From: Balanoglossus misakiensis
Lineage: Eukaryota > Hemichordata
Length of the DNA: 64,000 nucleotides
Direction: 5' to 3'
Assembly: GCA_040954595.2 (NCBI GenBank)
Contig: CM082578.2
Span: forward strand, 11,966,001 to 12,030,000
Below the pieces are notes generated by a model. It ran no database searches. It was given only the letters and a program-made list of their open reading frames with translations, and was not told where the DNA came from. A program made the position numbers and the translations under genes. Position 1 is the first letter of the stretch. Each line of letters begins with the position of its first letter. Below are positions 33,701 through 43,900 of this stretch, in pieces.

Positions 33701-36375
33701 CACCTATACATCGTTTTCTTTTCCTTCAAGTAAAATACAGTCAGAGAAGTGACACCTGTCCGCGGGATGTTCTGTGTGACCGCCTTTTTCTACGAGGCTA
33801 TGCATTTCTTTCTTGTCCCCCTCTCCAATCAGTAGAGTCTGTCAGTGCAGACACTCTCCCGAGCTCCATGCATCATTTCAACTCGATTGCGACAGTCAGG
33901 CCACATCATCGTCATTAAGTGGCACTATCACGGAGAACGTGACGGCACCTGCCCACCTGAAGTAAACGCTGTGAAGAAGCACTCAATATCCAATACAACG
34001 CGTTTTTACAGGTCTCCTCCCTGTGAAGACATGTTCCATGAATCGCCGGCGCTTCAATCATTCTTTTTATCATCTCGCGGGGGTAACAGTGAAAAAATTT
34101 GGCACCTGCCCACAGGACGTGAACAAGGCATTGTCTGAAATTCTGAACAAACCACGTGACCCGCATTATACAAATCAAAGTCAATCTATTTTTCCCTACG
34201 TCCCCTTCAATCTCGTCTCAACTGGGTATACCCGCGAAGAGATGCGCCATGCATCACACTTTAACATCATTACGGCGGCCATGCATCATCTTCTTCTTCA
34301 CAGTGAGAGCGTTAGAAGTGGCACCTGCCCGCAGGACGTGAACAATCCAAGACGCCCTAAACAGCAGCAGAGGCTTGCCCCTGACTTCCTGATTCGAAAT
34401 CCGGAAATTGAACGAAAGAAAATATCAAGACTGAGTAGGTCTAATAAGTCGGGGTATAACCGGTCGGTATAAATTGAAAAGATCTTCTCGGGTAGTTAAT
34501 TTTACGATTCCCCAGGTCGATCGTCATCAGTGTTACATACAAAAAAGGGGAGTCGTGAATGTGAGCGGCCGTTCACCGCGATTTTAGTTGAAGTTCGAAC
34601 AAAAATAAACAACCACCTGAACTTCTACGACGACGTTATATTTTCCAATCAGCTTCGAGGAGTGATCAAAGCCTCACCCACGAAACCGTCCATTGCTTAC
34701 GTTACCTTACCGCATGAATTGGTTTCGATATTATCAGAGATTTCCTTTGTGGGGAAAAAAGAAAGTAGACATTTGCAAGGTGATTTCATGCATTTTAGAT
34801 GCAATTATAGACCTCTAATATATGTGATGCAATCAAGTTTTTTAATAAAGCTCGCACAGCGAACGTGAGCCGACAGTTCCATACTATTGAGTTAGACTGT
34901 AACTTACCCCATGTTAGGGTCATACTGTACGAAGAAGCCGCGTTTAGGTGACTGCCGAGAGAAAGGGAGACTCAAGCATGAATCTACTTGAGTGCCCCCG
35001 CAAATTGACGAGGAGGTATAGTGTACTAACATTATAACAAGAGGTGTACTTTTAAGCGACATTGGATATTAAATTAAAACACGCGCACGGTAAACGCAGT
35101 CTCTTCGTTAAAGGAGCATAGGGTGCATAAGTCTTTCTGTCAGAGTATGCGCAGCACAGACAAAGGAAACCCCCTTCTAATTTTTTATGATTGCGCATGA
35201 GCGACGAGGATTTTTAACATACAAAACGAGGACTGACCATCTCCCAGCATTGTTTCTGTCCCATATATAAATATTTCCCAATGATTTTGCATTCTCTGCA
35301 AAACAGACTATTAAACTCAGCGTTACCCGTGGGATTTGTTAGAAATAATAACATTGGATGTCTCTGGCAAAGTGACAGTGGATTGACACCCAAGTTCTGG
35401 GTCGGGTTGTCATTTGCCCGGGAATCGTGGCCCCAATTAAATGAAACGCCTCCCTGCTTTCCAGTTGGGAATACCTCTTCATCGAGGGAATCATTGTATA
35501 TGATTGCATTTTTTTTCAATACACACTGTGTGTTATAACGTAAAATGAAATAAAAAACGAGCATTTGCGCACTGCCAGCCACCGCCTGCTTCTCCCGATC
35601 AAAATCAATCTGTTTAGTATAATTGAACTTTTTCTTTCTTTAAAATAGGCGTCTTCTTTGGAGAAACATGACATATTCATGGATAATTAATCATTTTCAA
35701 TGATCCAATCGATCACTTTCTCTGGGGATTCACTTGGACATTCGTCAGCTGCGATTTTATTTTGTAAAAAAAACCTATTTTTTTGGGAACAAATCGCCAG
35801 TAGATCGAAGATGTAGATAAAGTTAAGCCCGTTCTCTCTAATTCTTTAGGGAAAATCCGCGAACAAAATGGCATCCCGGAGTACGGGCGGGAATGACTTC
35901 TGATTGGGGGTTGGGTGTGGGAGGAGAATTATGAAAGTTATCGATCATCGTGTTTTTTAAGACATCGCTTCTGTCACGAGGCTCTAATAACAAGAATGTG
36001 TGATTGATGAGGAATTCGAATATGATGAAGCCCGGGAGATATGTTATTTCCTTATCCGAAGTAAAATCAAATATTGTAGTGAGCGACTGCGTTCGTTAGC
36101 TTGTAACAAATAATTTGATCACTAAGATAACGCTGTGTTTTCATCAACATGCGCAGACGCTTGTCGTTTGAGTCTAAATAAGGCAAGCGTAAAGGTACAA
36201 ATGTAGTTAGATCAGCGCAGACGAGGTAAACACACTAAAGTTGCAGCGAACTGTTCAAAGACTAGTAAAAAAACATTCCGACGAGATCATTAAATCACTT
36301 ACTTGATGTAGACGTCGCCTGCATCAGAATCCAGATTGCGAAATAAAACGGCCAGGTTAGTCGCATAACAGCCAT
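10628..36375 (-). CDS. Giant non-classical cadherin (about 20 EC repeats, one membrane helix, 830-residue tail)
   Basis: Coding exons in order: 36303-36375, 29229-29467, 28258-28480, 26660-26980, 26216-26440, 25535-25678, 24882-25048, 24532-24649, 23979-24215, 23494-23774, 23055-23172, 22378-22614, 21902-22182, 21657-21774, 21048-21281, 20354-20634, 20142-20253, 19723-19959, 17497-17777, 17243-17363, 16874-17113, 14532-16686, 14190-14318, 13727-14041, 13424-13470, 12889-13185, 10628-12768. All have AG/GT borders; phases join into 9,372 bases, 3,123 residues. Order: signal peptide; about 20 cadherin repeats with LDRE/LDYE, A/V-x-D and DxNDNxP motifs (residues about 25-2140); a membrane-proximal region without cadherin motifs; a helix at about 2266-2290; a long tail. 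No EGF or laminin-G domains, so not a Fat protein; no visible catenin-binding tail, so not classical. Closest in style to CDH23, dachsous or protocadherin-15-type long cadherins, which form calcium-stiffened adhesion filaments. Exact orthology is not decided. Confidence 0.85.
12889..13470 (-). CDS. Cadherin exons 25-26: juxtamembrane cytoplasmic segment
   Basis: Exon 26 (12889-13185, 297 bases) encodes acidic/polar cytoplasmic sequence ending AREIHVRGRVYDSVGQETG. It enters in phase 1 but the membrane exon leaves in phase 2, so direct joining gives a stop. A 47-base exon at 13424-13470, with acceptor TTTGTGCATCCAG and donor GTGAGT, repairs the phase exactly and encodes KVISEKEDVHWATKV. This microexon is inferred from the phase and splice sites. 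Confidence 0.68.
13727..14318 (-). CDS. Cadherin exons 23-24: membrane-proximal region and transmembrane helix
   Basis: Exon 23 (14190-14318) and exon 24 (13727-14041). After the last cadherin repeat the sequence has no cadherin motifs. It shows a strand-helix-strand pattern (IEVGLSLDSLL, LQYQLSKIFPENRVAIMSVV, TATLYVISN, HIDDLLAVLQKHSNG) resembling the ferredoxin-like/SEA-type membrane-adjacent domains of CDH23 and PCDH15; that comparison is inference. Then a 25-residue hydrophobic helix (AGILCMVLICLLFLIIVILL and on) and a basic stop-transfer YRTKCN. The exon 23 donor could be GTCAGT at 14189 (used) or an upstream GTTACT in the same phase. Confidence 0.75.
14532..16686 (-). CDS. Cadherin exon 22: giant exon with about seven EC repeats
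   Basis: 2,155 bases without an intron, against 112-321 bases for every upstream ectodomain exon. It encodes EC linkers VSDVNDNPPR, TADANDNAPAF, VLDVNDEAPVF, a degenerate VEVWNSP, VIDANDNEPAF and a degenerate ILNEDFDG, then the final repeat and the start of the membrane-proximal domain. Such exons arise by intron loss, for example gene conversion with a cDNA. Codon use and GC are higher than in the upstream exons. Confidence 0.85.
16874..24649 (-). repeat. Amplified three-exon, two-EC cassette of the cadherin gene
   Basis: Exons 8-21 repeat in the fixed order B (118 bases), C (237), A (281): B-C-A four times, then a final B-C. One set totals 636 bases, 212 codons, exactly two cadherin repeats. 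Sizes: B 118, 118, 118, 112, 121; C 237, 237, 234, 237, 240; A 281 four times. Intron phases repeat 0, 1, 1. A exons 10, 13 and 16 share GDVIFTMQAAADVPF, DHVTGDII and LDRE at about four residues in five; exon 19 and the last B-C are more diverged. C exons share SSSATIYVDVIGENEHQPII. The introns within the array (about 0.1-0.5 kb, one of 1.9 kb at 17778-19722) show no extra exon. Confidence 0.85.
22757..22797. repeat. Near-perfect 41-bp hairpin in a cadherin intron
   Basis: The arms 22757-22776 and 22777-22797 are reverse complements apart from one inserted base and one mismatch, meeting at the perfect core AGGTACTAGTACCT. It shares CATGGAGGTACTA (complement, 22776-22788) with the hairpin at 5508-5563. 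Looks like a small mobile hairpin or MITE end. Confidence 0.5.
24882..29467 (-). CDS. Cadherin exons 2-7: N-terminal EC repeats
   Basis: Exon 2 (29229-29467) starts the mature protein with a divergent first repeat (CDPDFYYASFSEGKHGHVLT, LDFEATQSYK). Exons 3-7 add repeats with linkers VTSVNEHAPVF, ILDVNDNAPS, VRPINECPVEF and ILDVNDNAPIF. Exons 6 and 7 (144 and 167 bases) together correspond to one cassette A-type exon (281) interrupted by an intron, so they may keep the ancestral arrangement. Introns of 0.5-1.3 kb, including 26981-28257 and 28481-29228, contain nothing I can support. Confidence 0.8.
29475..29540. repeat. GA-rich simple repeat (polypurine tract)
   Basis: Almost pure A/G on the plus strand over 66 bases. 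On the gene's sense strand it is a polypyrimidine tract just upstream of the exon 2 acceptor, so it may also aid splicing. Confidence 0.7.
33719..34350 (+). repeat. Degenerate tandem repeat with CACCTG E-boxes in cadherin intron 1
   Basis: A core resembling ACAGTGAGA (spacer) GGCACCTGCCCRCAGGACGTGAAC recurs around 33745, 33942, 34100 and 34319, spaced about 160-220 bases; a weaker partial match (GGCACTATCACGGAGAACGTGAC) lies at 33921-33943. CACCTG occurs at 33753, 33946, 33954, 34103 and 34322. Read in frame, the cores give DTCPRDV, GTCPPEVN, GTCPQDVN and GTCPQDVN, with several differences falling at third positions. It could be a cluster of Snail/ZEB-type E-boxes or the decayed remnant of a repeated coding motif. 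Confidence 0.5.
36303..36375 (-). CDS. Cadherin exon 1: start codon and signal peptide
   Basis: ATG at 36375-36373 opens MAVMRLTWPFYFAIWILMQA, a good signal peptide, followed by TSTS and a consensus GTAAGT donor. It leaves in phase 1, matching exon 2, 6.8 kb away. No other ATG nearby gives a signal peptide in phase. Confidence 0.68.
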
Positions 36376-38794
36376 CTTCAGTGTACGCGAATTAATATGC
36401 TGTTGATGCTCATATCGCAACTTTGCAAATAACCGTTACCTCTCTTACTCGATTCAACAGCGGGAGTGCCAAAGCCCGCCGCTGGGCTCATTTTTGGCAG
36501 ACGCAAACCTTTGAAAAGCAATGAACAGTCGATTCTATTGTGTGCGAGGGTTTGAAGTGATCACGCGGATTCTACCCGGCATTAGATACGCCATGGTTTT
36601 CTGAAGGGAGCTGACCATTATACAATGGTCAGTCCGTTTTGTTTTTGTTTTGCTTTGTGTTTTTGCATTCCGGATCGGGGAGGAAACCGGGATACTGGAA
36701 GGTATCGCGTTTCGCGCGATCCTTGCACTCCCGGGACACTCGCAACTTGACAAAAATGTCGCATTGTCAAAACAAAGACCGAGCAAGGCAATAACCGAAT
36801 TCGGTGAAACGGTCATCGCCTGTCTTTGTTCACCGCTGTCTGTTATTGAGACGACTGTTTGTTCCTCAGAGGTGCCTCATTAGCGACCAATAAACCGTAC
36901 ATTTCCTCCGACAAATAGCGAGTTAAATGTTATTCCCGTTAGCTCTACCACGGCAACATTCAACAGAAGCTAGGAACTGACCGCCTTCGTCGTAACTGCA
37001 AAGTTTGATATGCTTAAAATCGAACGACCCGATTACTAAATTGACTGGCGAAGCACCCCTTACACAACCCGTCAGCAAAAGTTTCTTACACAGCAGTTCA
37101 AAGCACAATGCACTTGGATTTCCCTCGCCGTAATTTCGCTTTCTAACATTTTCAGACGTCCGTAAAAAACTTGAAATTGGGGTCGAAGGTCATGGAAATT
37201 CAGTCGAAAGTACTCACTTCAGACTTTGAACAGGTCCATTATCATTCTCTAAATCTAAAAATTTCCGTCTTATCCATAAGAAGTCACATTTTTACGATGA
37301 TATATCGTTTGCAATATGAAAGCGTGGTATTGAGGCGATATTTCATTCTTCACTAGAAATATACCTTCATTAAGAATGTTGAAGCAAGCATTTGTTTTCC
37401 TTTTCCGACGACAGGAAACACGTGAGGGCGCTTTGATATTTTAAGGTCATATGTTTGTGGCTTGAAAAGTTTAGAGAAAATTGCTTTCGGGGACACTTTG
37501 TCAGAGACGAGAAAGTTGTATAGTTCTTTTAAAAAAAGAGCCACCCTAACAACCAAAAAGACATATGGCTGTTCAATCATCTCGTTGTCAAGAAACACCC
37601 ATGTGTTTTACAATCTTGCCACGAACAAGTAATGGCGGCCATTTTGAATTATGGAGTTTACTGGTTACGAGGACTTGTGACGCAACCATATCGATGTCAA
37701 CATTTCACATTTCTCGTCACAAGGACTTGCAGTTTCATCTTCGTATGAAGGATGTTTTTTATCTGTAAGCTCAGCGTCCTATTGATTTGATTGGTTGAAG
37801 GTCAGGCCGGATGAATGAATATGTTTCTTTTTCTCAGTCGGAGGCGTATGTTTAAAGAAACACGCTGACTCTCTCATTATTCCGTCAATAACTTCATACG
37901 GTTCCCGCCAAGATCGGCCAAGCTTTCTGGTGTCGCTACCGAGATCCTTGACCAGTGTCGTGATGGAAACCCACATCTCTGTCACGTACTGTGTTTGTGT
38001 TTTAAGGGCGTCAGCGTTATCTTTTTTTTCTCGTTTAATTTGATTTACATATGAACTGTAGTTTCTCTATCTTCATTAGATAGGGTGTTTGCATTCGTAA
38101 GCTCAGTGTTAAATTGATTCGATTAGTTGAAGGTCGGACCGAAGTTATGAATATGTTCTTTACATAGATAGATAGATACATGTATATACAGACATACATG
38201 CATGCTTGCTTGCACATACATACTACAATGGATATACCAATGTCGTTTGATAGAGTACGTGCAAAAAGAGTAAGTGGTCTCCACTTAAAGCAATCGAATA
38301 TTCAAGCAGGGTGCGCTTATGAAATGCAATATTAAATACAGTACGTGACAAAGATGCGGTTTCCTACCTGCGGTGGTCAAGGCTCTTTGCAACAATGTGA
38401 GAAGATTGTCCCGTTTTTTTTTTATAACGAAGACCTTTCGGAGTCAATGCAACAGAACTGATTATGGAGGTAGATTTCAAATAGAGTTGACTTTAATAAA
38501 AAAGAACACGAATGACCTCAAACCACTCAGAACCATCTAATTGCACCTGCGTAATCTATTTCAGATGCTTCTATTTAAACCAACAATGTGCTCGGTTAGA
38601 CAGAGGCGCTTTGTGCAGATGCGAATAAAAGGGGAGATATTTGAAAGTCGTCGGTTTTATGCAATCAATGCATGTGGTCACAGGTTTAATAAATTGTGGT
38701 GCGACATTGATTGAAATTCTCCATTTTAACTATATAAAGTCTGGTGGGCTTGGTGGGAAGAGATGGAGATACAGAGAGTGGGAATGATGGGGAA

Positions 38795-38795
<1 letters not shown>

Positions 38796-38827
<32 letters not shown>

Positions 38828-38851
38828 TAGACACACAGGCAGGCAGGCAGA
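38796..38851. repeat. CAGA/CAGG tetranucleotide microsatellite
   Basis: Eight or so ACAG units followed by ATAGACACA and three CAGG units; a compound simple repeat. Confidence 0.8.
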
Positions 38852-40160
38852 CATAAAAGTACACACACTGAGACAGAAGAAGAGAAGAAGACAGGAGCAC
38901 GAACGAAAATGTAATAGCATTAAAACCTTATATTTAATTAGCAGTTCTTCACCCACTTAAAACACCGTGTACGTTCTCACACAAAATTCGATTCACAACT
39001 ACAACTGACACACAATTGAAGGCTTCCCGATGATGCACTCTCGAGTGCGGCAGAGTTATATGCACCTCGGGGTCAGGCCCCATTTTGCCATTTGCCCTTA
39101 AAGTGTGAATTCTGGCGCTCATCGCGGGAACTTCCACCTTTCTAAACGACTCTCCGAAATCAAAGAACGAGGATGGGTGGATTAGAGAGTAAATTAAAGT
39201 GCATCTGGCTTTCTTCCGAGGGTCGCCGGATCGAAGCTTCTCATATGTATGCAAAGGAGGAAGCGCTAAATAATACTTGATGCCGATAGAGCCCATTTCT
39301 TAGGCCTGTCATATAAATTAACAGCGACTCTTACCTTCGATATCAACCCTGTACGTGATTTCCAAGTAATTAGCAGATCAGTGCCTGCCCAGTTACACAC
39401 CAGTTTTATTTACGAAATACCGACCGCCATACCGGTAATACGACTGGAACTCCGCCTCATGATCCCCCCTTTTTGTACGGAGGAAAAGAATTGTCTGAGG
39501 GGGAATTGAACCGCAGTGAAATCAACAAATCCGACTTCATATTGTACTTTGGAGGAAGCAATTTAGCTATTTACTAATAAGATTTTCATTTCTGTGATGG
39601 TTTTTCATGCCACAGAGATCATCCAATGTCCACAACATGTCATGCTGTGAACCACAGCGATTGCCAATTAAAACATGCCTATAGCCCCACCTAGTGACTG
39701 AACGCGGTGGAGTGCTCCTGGTTGAGTTTTGATGTGTTGGCTGCAGGTTCAATATACTTTGTGTGGAAATGCACTTCCGTGCATAAAAGTGCAACAATTT
39801 ACATATTTTACATCACCACTTCACGTGGAAAGTGTGGAATTCTTTTGTAGTGCCGGGTGCAGTCGATATTTACCATTTTCTTCCTTTCATCGCTGCTCGT
39901 CAGATGACGCCTTCGGACCGGTTCGAAGCGTAATTAATTAAAAATTCCACAATGAAACATGTTTTTCCCCAAAACTATATAGATTGGAAATCGACTGTCT
40001 GCTATATAGAGTCGCGGACCGCGTTTTGGGTCGATACTATAATATCTTCCATCTAGAAAATCAACATTCAAAAGATCGGAAGTGAATATAAACCTCGACG
40101 GTTTGAAATTAATACTTCAGGCATTTAATAACTCATTGACTCACTCATTCACTACCACCA

Positions 40161-40180
40161 ACCCACCCACCCACCCACCC
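40161..40180. repeat. ACCC tetranucleotide microsatellite
   Basis: Five uninterrupted ACCC units, with related CCACC sequence on both sides. Confidence 0.7.
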
Positions 40181-40768
40181 AAACCACCAGCCCACCCAAA
40201 TCCTACTCATCAGTTAGTCAGTCAGTTAATCAGCAATTAATAAGTCTGCGAACGCGAGTCATATTGAGGCTAGTTTTATATTAAGTAAGCTTAGCATAAA
40301 AAGATAGAAAGATACCTACTTCTTCGTCTAAACAGTCAACAATTGGAGTCATGTCAGTCGTTGAGGAGTCAAAGGAAGTTAAAGTCAATCACCGGGTCTG
40401 TCATGTTGACAGTAAGACTCTTGGCATCTTTAATCGTTCCAGGTGGATAAGCCTGGGCCTGAAATCGAATAATCACTGACGCCAATTCCATTTGATCTTT
40501 TCACGCATTTCTGAAAGAACTCAACACGCTTTATGTGAGAAAGAGAATCGCTAGACCAGATCCAATAGGTAAATAAAGCTGCGAAACAGCTTAATTCAAG
40601 AGTGGTTAAGAATTAGGTGTTACATTATTCCCTAAGTCTCTTTTTTCTATATCCGGAAGCGAAAGTGTGTGGCATTGTTGGGTGTGAATGGGGCGCGGAA
40701 CTTCTGTATTAAATCGGTTTTTGCTGTCCATTTTTGAGTTATACTATTGAAGTGACGGTCTCAAACTA

Positions 40769-40911
40769 ATGATGATGATGATGATGCGCCGGTCAACCAT
40801 ATGGCAATATATGATACCATATTACGTCATTTGAGCATGCGCACAACAACAACAACAAAAGCAACAGTAATAATAACAACAAACAAGAACAACAACAAAA
40901 TAATAATAGTG
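40769..40911. repeat. ATG microsatellite and adjacent ACA/ATA-rich low-complexity tract
   Basis: Six ATG units at 40769-40786, then from about 40843 a mix of CAA, ATA and AAC triplets on the plus strand. Confidence 0.7.
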
Positions 40912-43900
40912 TGCAAATGCTTTCACAAAAACAATGTCGAAAATCGAAATCATAATAATAATGATGACCACAGTGTATGGATTGACGGTGTGATGACGTT
41001 GTTACTTATTTCTTTGCAATGAGGTGTTTTCATTCTCAGAACAGTACCACTGGCTTGTAACACTGCATTAACACAGCTTGGCATTTCGTCATATTCGAGC
41101 AGTTGCGCGGAGTTAAACAGCTTCATTTGTCAACGTGCACGGTGAAGCGAACACATCCGACCAGAACTGACGGCAGAGGCGGCCTCAAAGCGCCGAGGAG
41201 GCTAACGTTTGAGTTACACCGTGAGGTTTTTTTTTCTTTTCCTTTGCATCACAAGGCGCTCGATTATAGGCTGTACTTAAAGGCGCAAATAGAATACATC
41301 ACTTAACTGGTGATGCGTGTCTTTTCGCAGACATGTAAATCACAGTAAAGATACCTGCGAGATGCGCAATCTTCCCTACATGTCATATTGCTACTTAGCT
41401 AGCACCTAATTACCTCCGAAATAAATTCATCTCGCGTTGAAATATATGTGTCATTTCCACACTACTTACGACAATTTTTTCACGCACACGACTTCGCTTA
41501 ATGCAACTTTAATTGATCACGGAAATTATCATATTTTATACAGATTGTATTTTTCGCGTTGCGCCGATGCCATACTATTTATCGCGGGAATCACGAGACT
41601 GCGCCTTCCAATACGCCTGGGGAGTAAAAATTCCGATATGGCAACAAGTACACCTAGTTTGTTCAAAATTTGAATTGTATTCGATTATTGTTGACGTCGG
41701 CACCGTGACGCTCCGCACCCACCGCTGGACCGAGGATTTAATATTTAGCATCCGTTTAAGAATCTTTCGCTCCCGTAACAAGGAAGACATTCTGGGACAC
41801 CCTCCGCCGTAAGTGTTTTTTTCTTAATGTAAATTTATTCGAGCCCGCTATGGGAATTACCTGGAGAGATTTTTTGGAAATTGCCCAGGCAATGCCTGGT
41901 GCGTCTCGACTCGAACGCATGCGGGATGGTGCCATCTTAGCAATTCATTATCGGCAACTGAAGGTAATCAACTCAAGCTTCCGTTCGAAGGCGCGGGTGA
42001 AATGATTGCGCGCCGTGGAGGAGCAACACTTCGTAACACGCCAAATGTTGTTAGTCTAATATTCCTCTGGTTTATTGCTCGGCGTGCGTATTAGCGCGCC
42101 AGAAGCCTCCAGGCGGCGTTCAACAATCCTCAAAGGAGGGTCAAATGCGCGGACGAGACAAGAAATTCAGATAAAATCTTTTCTTCATAACCACGTTTTT
42201 TTTCGGAGAAAAAGTAATTGAATTTGGAGCTTAAATTCTAATCTTGTATCAGGTATGTTCCCGATTTAATCTGCGTATGGATTTCAGCTTTACAAATTTC
42301 CTTGTAGTGGGTGTCTCCAGAGTACAAGTAATGTCAAGTAAAAAAAGTGTGAGCGCCAACAACTCTTTGTGTATGGACACCAACTTGACTTTGAAACGCC
42401 AATAACTCATAGTTAAAAATCAATATACTCGATGCAGAGAGGACAACGTGAATCCACGGACAGCCGACGGTGTTTGAAGGGCGTCAGTGGATATTGTGTG
42501 AGACGCACGTTGCTTTTGAAATTTCATCCAGACCCGCGAGTGTTCATGTCGAGCGGTTATGTAATGTTAGCGGTTATGTAACCGTAGGAAATGGGGAAGG
42601 AATCTCTTCACATAACACCTGTAAAGGAGGATCGCCGAGGAAGGGGGCGGGGTCCACTACGTGCATTCTTCAAAGCAATTGCCCGTTGAAATGACAAGCC
42701 AACACACAAACAGGGAAGGCGGCAAAGGTGACGCTCAGATCTGTGCAAAGTAAAGACGATGCGGTGCCAAAGGAAATACAGCACGCGCCAATCAACGTGG
42801 GTGTAGTTGGTTTGCAATTTGAATGAATGAAATCAAAGTGGATAAAAACAGTCTACCTGTTTACCTAATCTCTTGGAATGGGAAAGGGCTTTCAACAATA
42901 TAATGCAGCATATTAAATTTTAATGATACGTATCCACACTGCAGAGATAAAACTTATCGTCGAGCTTTCGCATCGGCAGTGAAAACAGACATTGAAAAAA
43001 AGTCCTTGTAGTGATAATTCCGTTTTTATTGGCCTATAAAGGGTGCCAGCTGTAGCTCTATTATTTGGAAACTGTATCTTCTCGGGTCGCCGTCGTATTT
43101 ACCTTCTTATTATACGCGAGTTGGTTTCCAATGGGAGAACTTTAGAACGAGATGCCGGTCACGAAATCTGCAGGGTGGTGATGTCAAATCCATGCGACGA
43201 ATTATTACCGACAGCAAAGATAGAAAAACAACCTCGAGCTCCCCCACCCCCATTAGTCACCACTGGCTGCTTCCTGACAGTGTGAGAGAGAAAGGGTTAC
43301 ACCTGCGTGTTCATAGCGACCGTCTACAGAAACAAACTGCGTTCCTTCCGAGTGATATGGAGTGTTGATCACTGCCGCCACCTTGGGGCCGTGCCCGCGT
43401 TGAATTTTCGCGTGATCCTCCCAGACGTAAGTATTCGTTGCAAGTTTTATTTACCGAAGCTAGTAGTCCTCAGGTATGGTGTGCGTGGGTTTTTGTGACT
43501 TAGAAATTCAGCTCGTGACTCGGGCTCGCGATCAGATGTTTGCCAATGCTAACATTTTCGGATGCCTCAATTGAATTATCCATACGATGGGCATGATTGT
43601 ATTTTTTTTCTTCTGCCAGGGAGAAACGTTAAATTTTATACGGCTGCACGATCATCGGTGCTTTACATTTTTATTTCAAATGATACCACTCGCGCATAAT
43701 CCCGTGCGTCACTTGTTCGTCCTGTGTCTTCGCTGTTTTAATTAGCGGAAGCAATAACGGCACGCCGTTGCCTCGCGCACCAAACTGTGCACAAGGACAA
43801 AAAACAAGCGAAGGGAAGGGAAGGTCTCGTTGCTGCAGCATCCACGCCATTTAGAAGCGGGCGCTGATTGTTTACGGATGCGGTGACGTGGCCAGGTGAC

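Larger units (their letters stand above)
29468..36302 (-). other. Cadherin intron 1 (6.8 kb)
   Basis: Begins next to exon 2 with a purine tract (GGGAGAGAGA-type repeat, 29475-29540). The middle is AT-rich with octamer-like ATGCAAAT sites near 30283 and 33035. The E-box/TCPxDVN repeat at 33719-34350 is listed separately. No coding exon in phase was found. First introns often carry enhancers; none can be proven from sequence. Confidence 0.45.

Noticed and set aside
34023-34472. Nested gene in cadherin intron 1 encoding GTCPQDVN repeats
   Set aside because: Kept only as a finding: the frame is short, units lie in two different frames and no promoter or exon set is visible.
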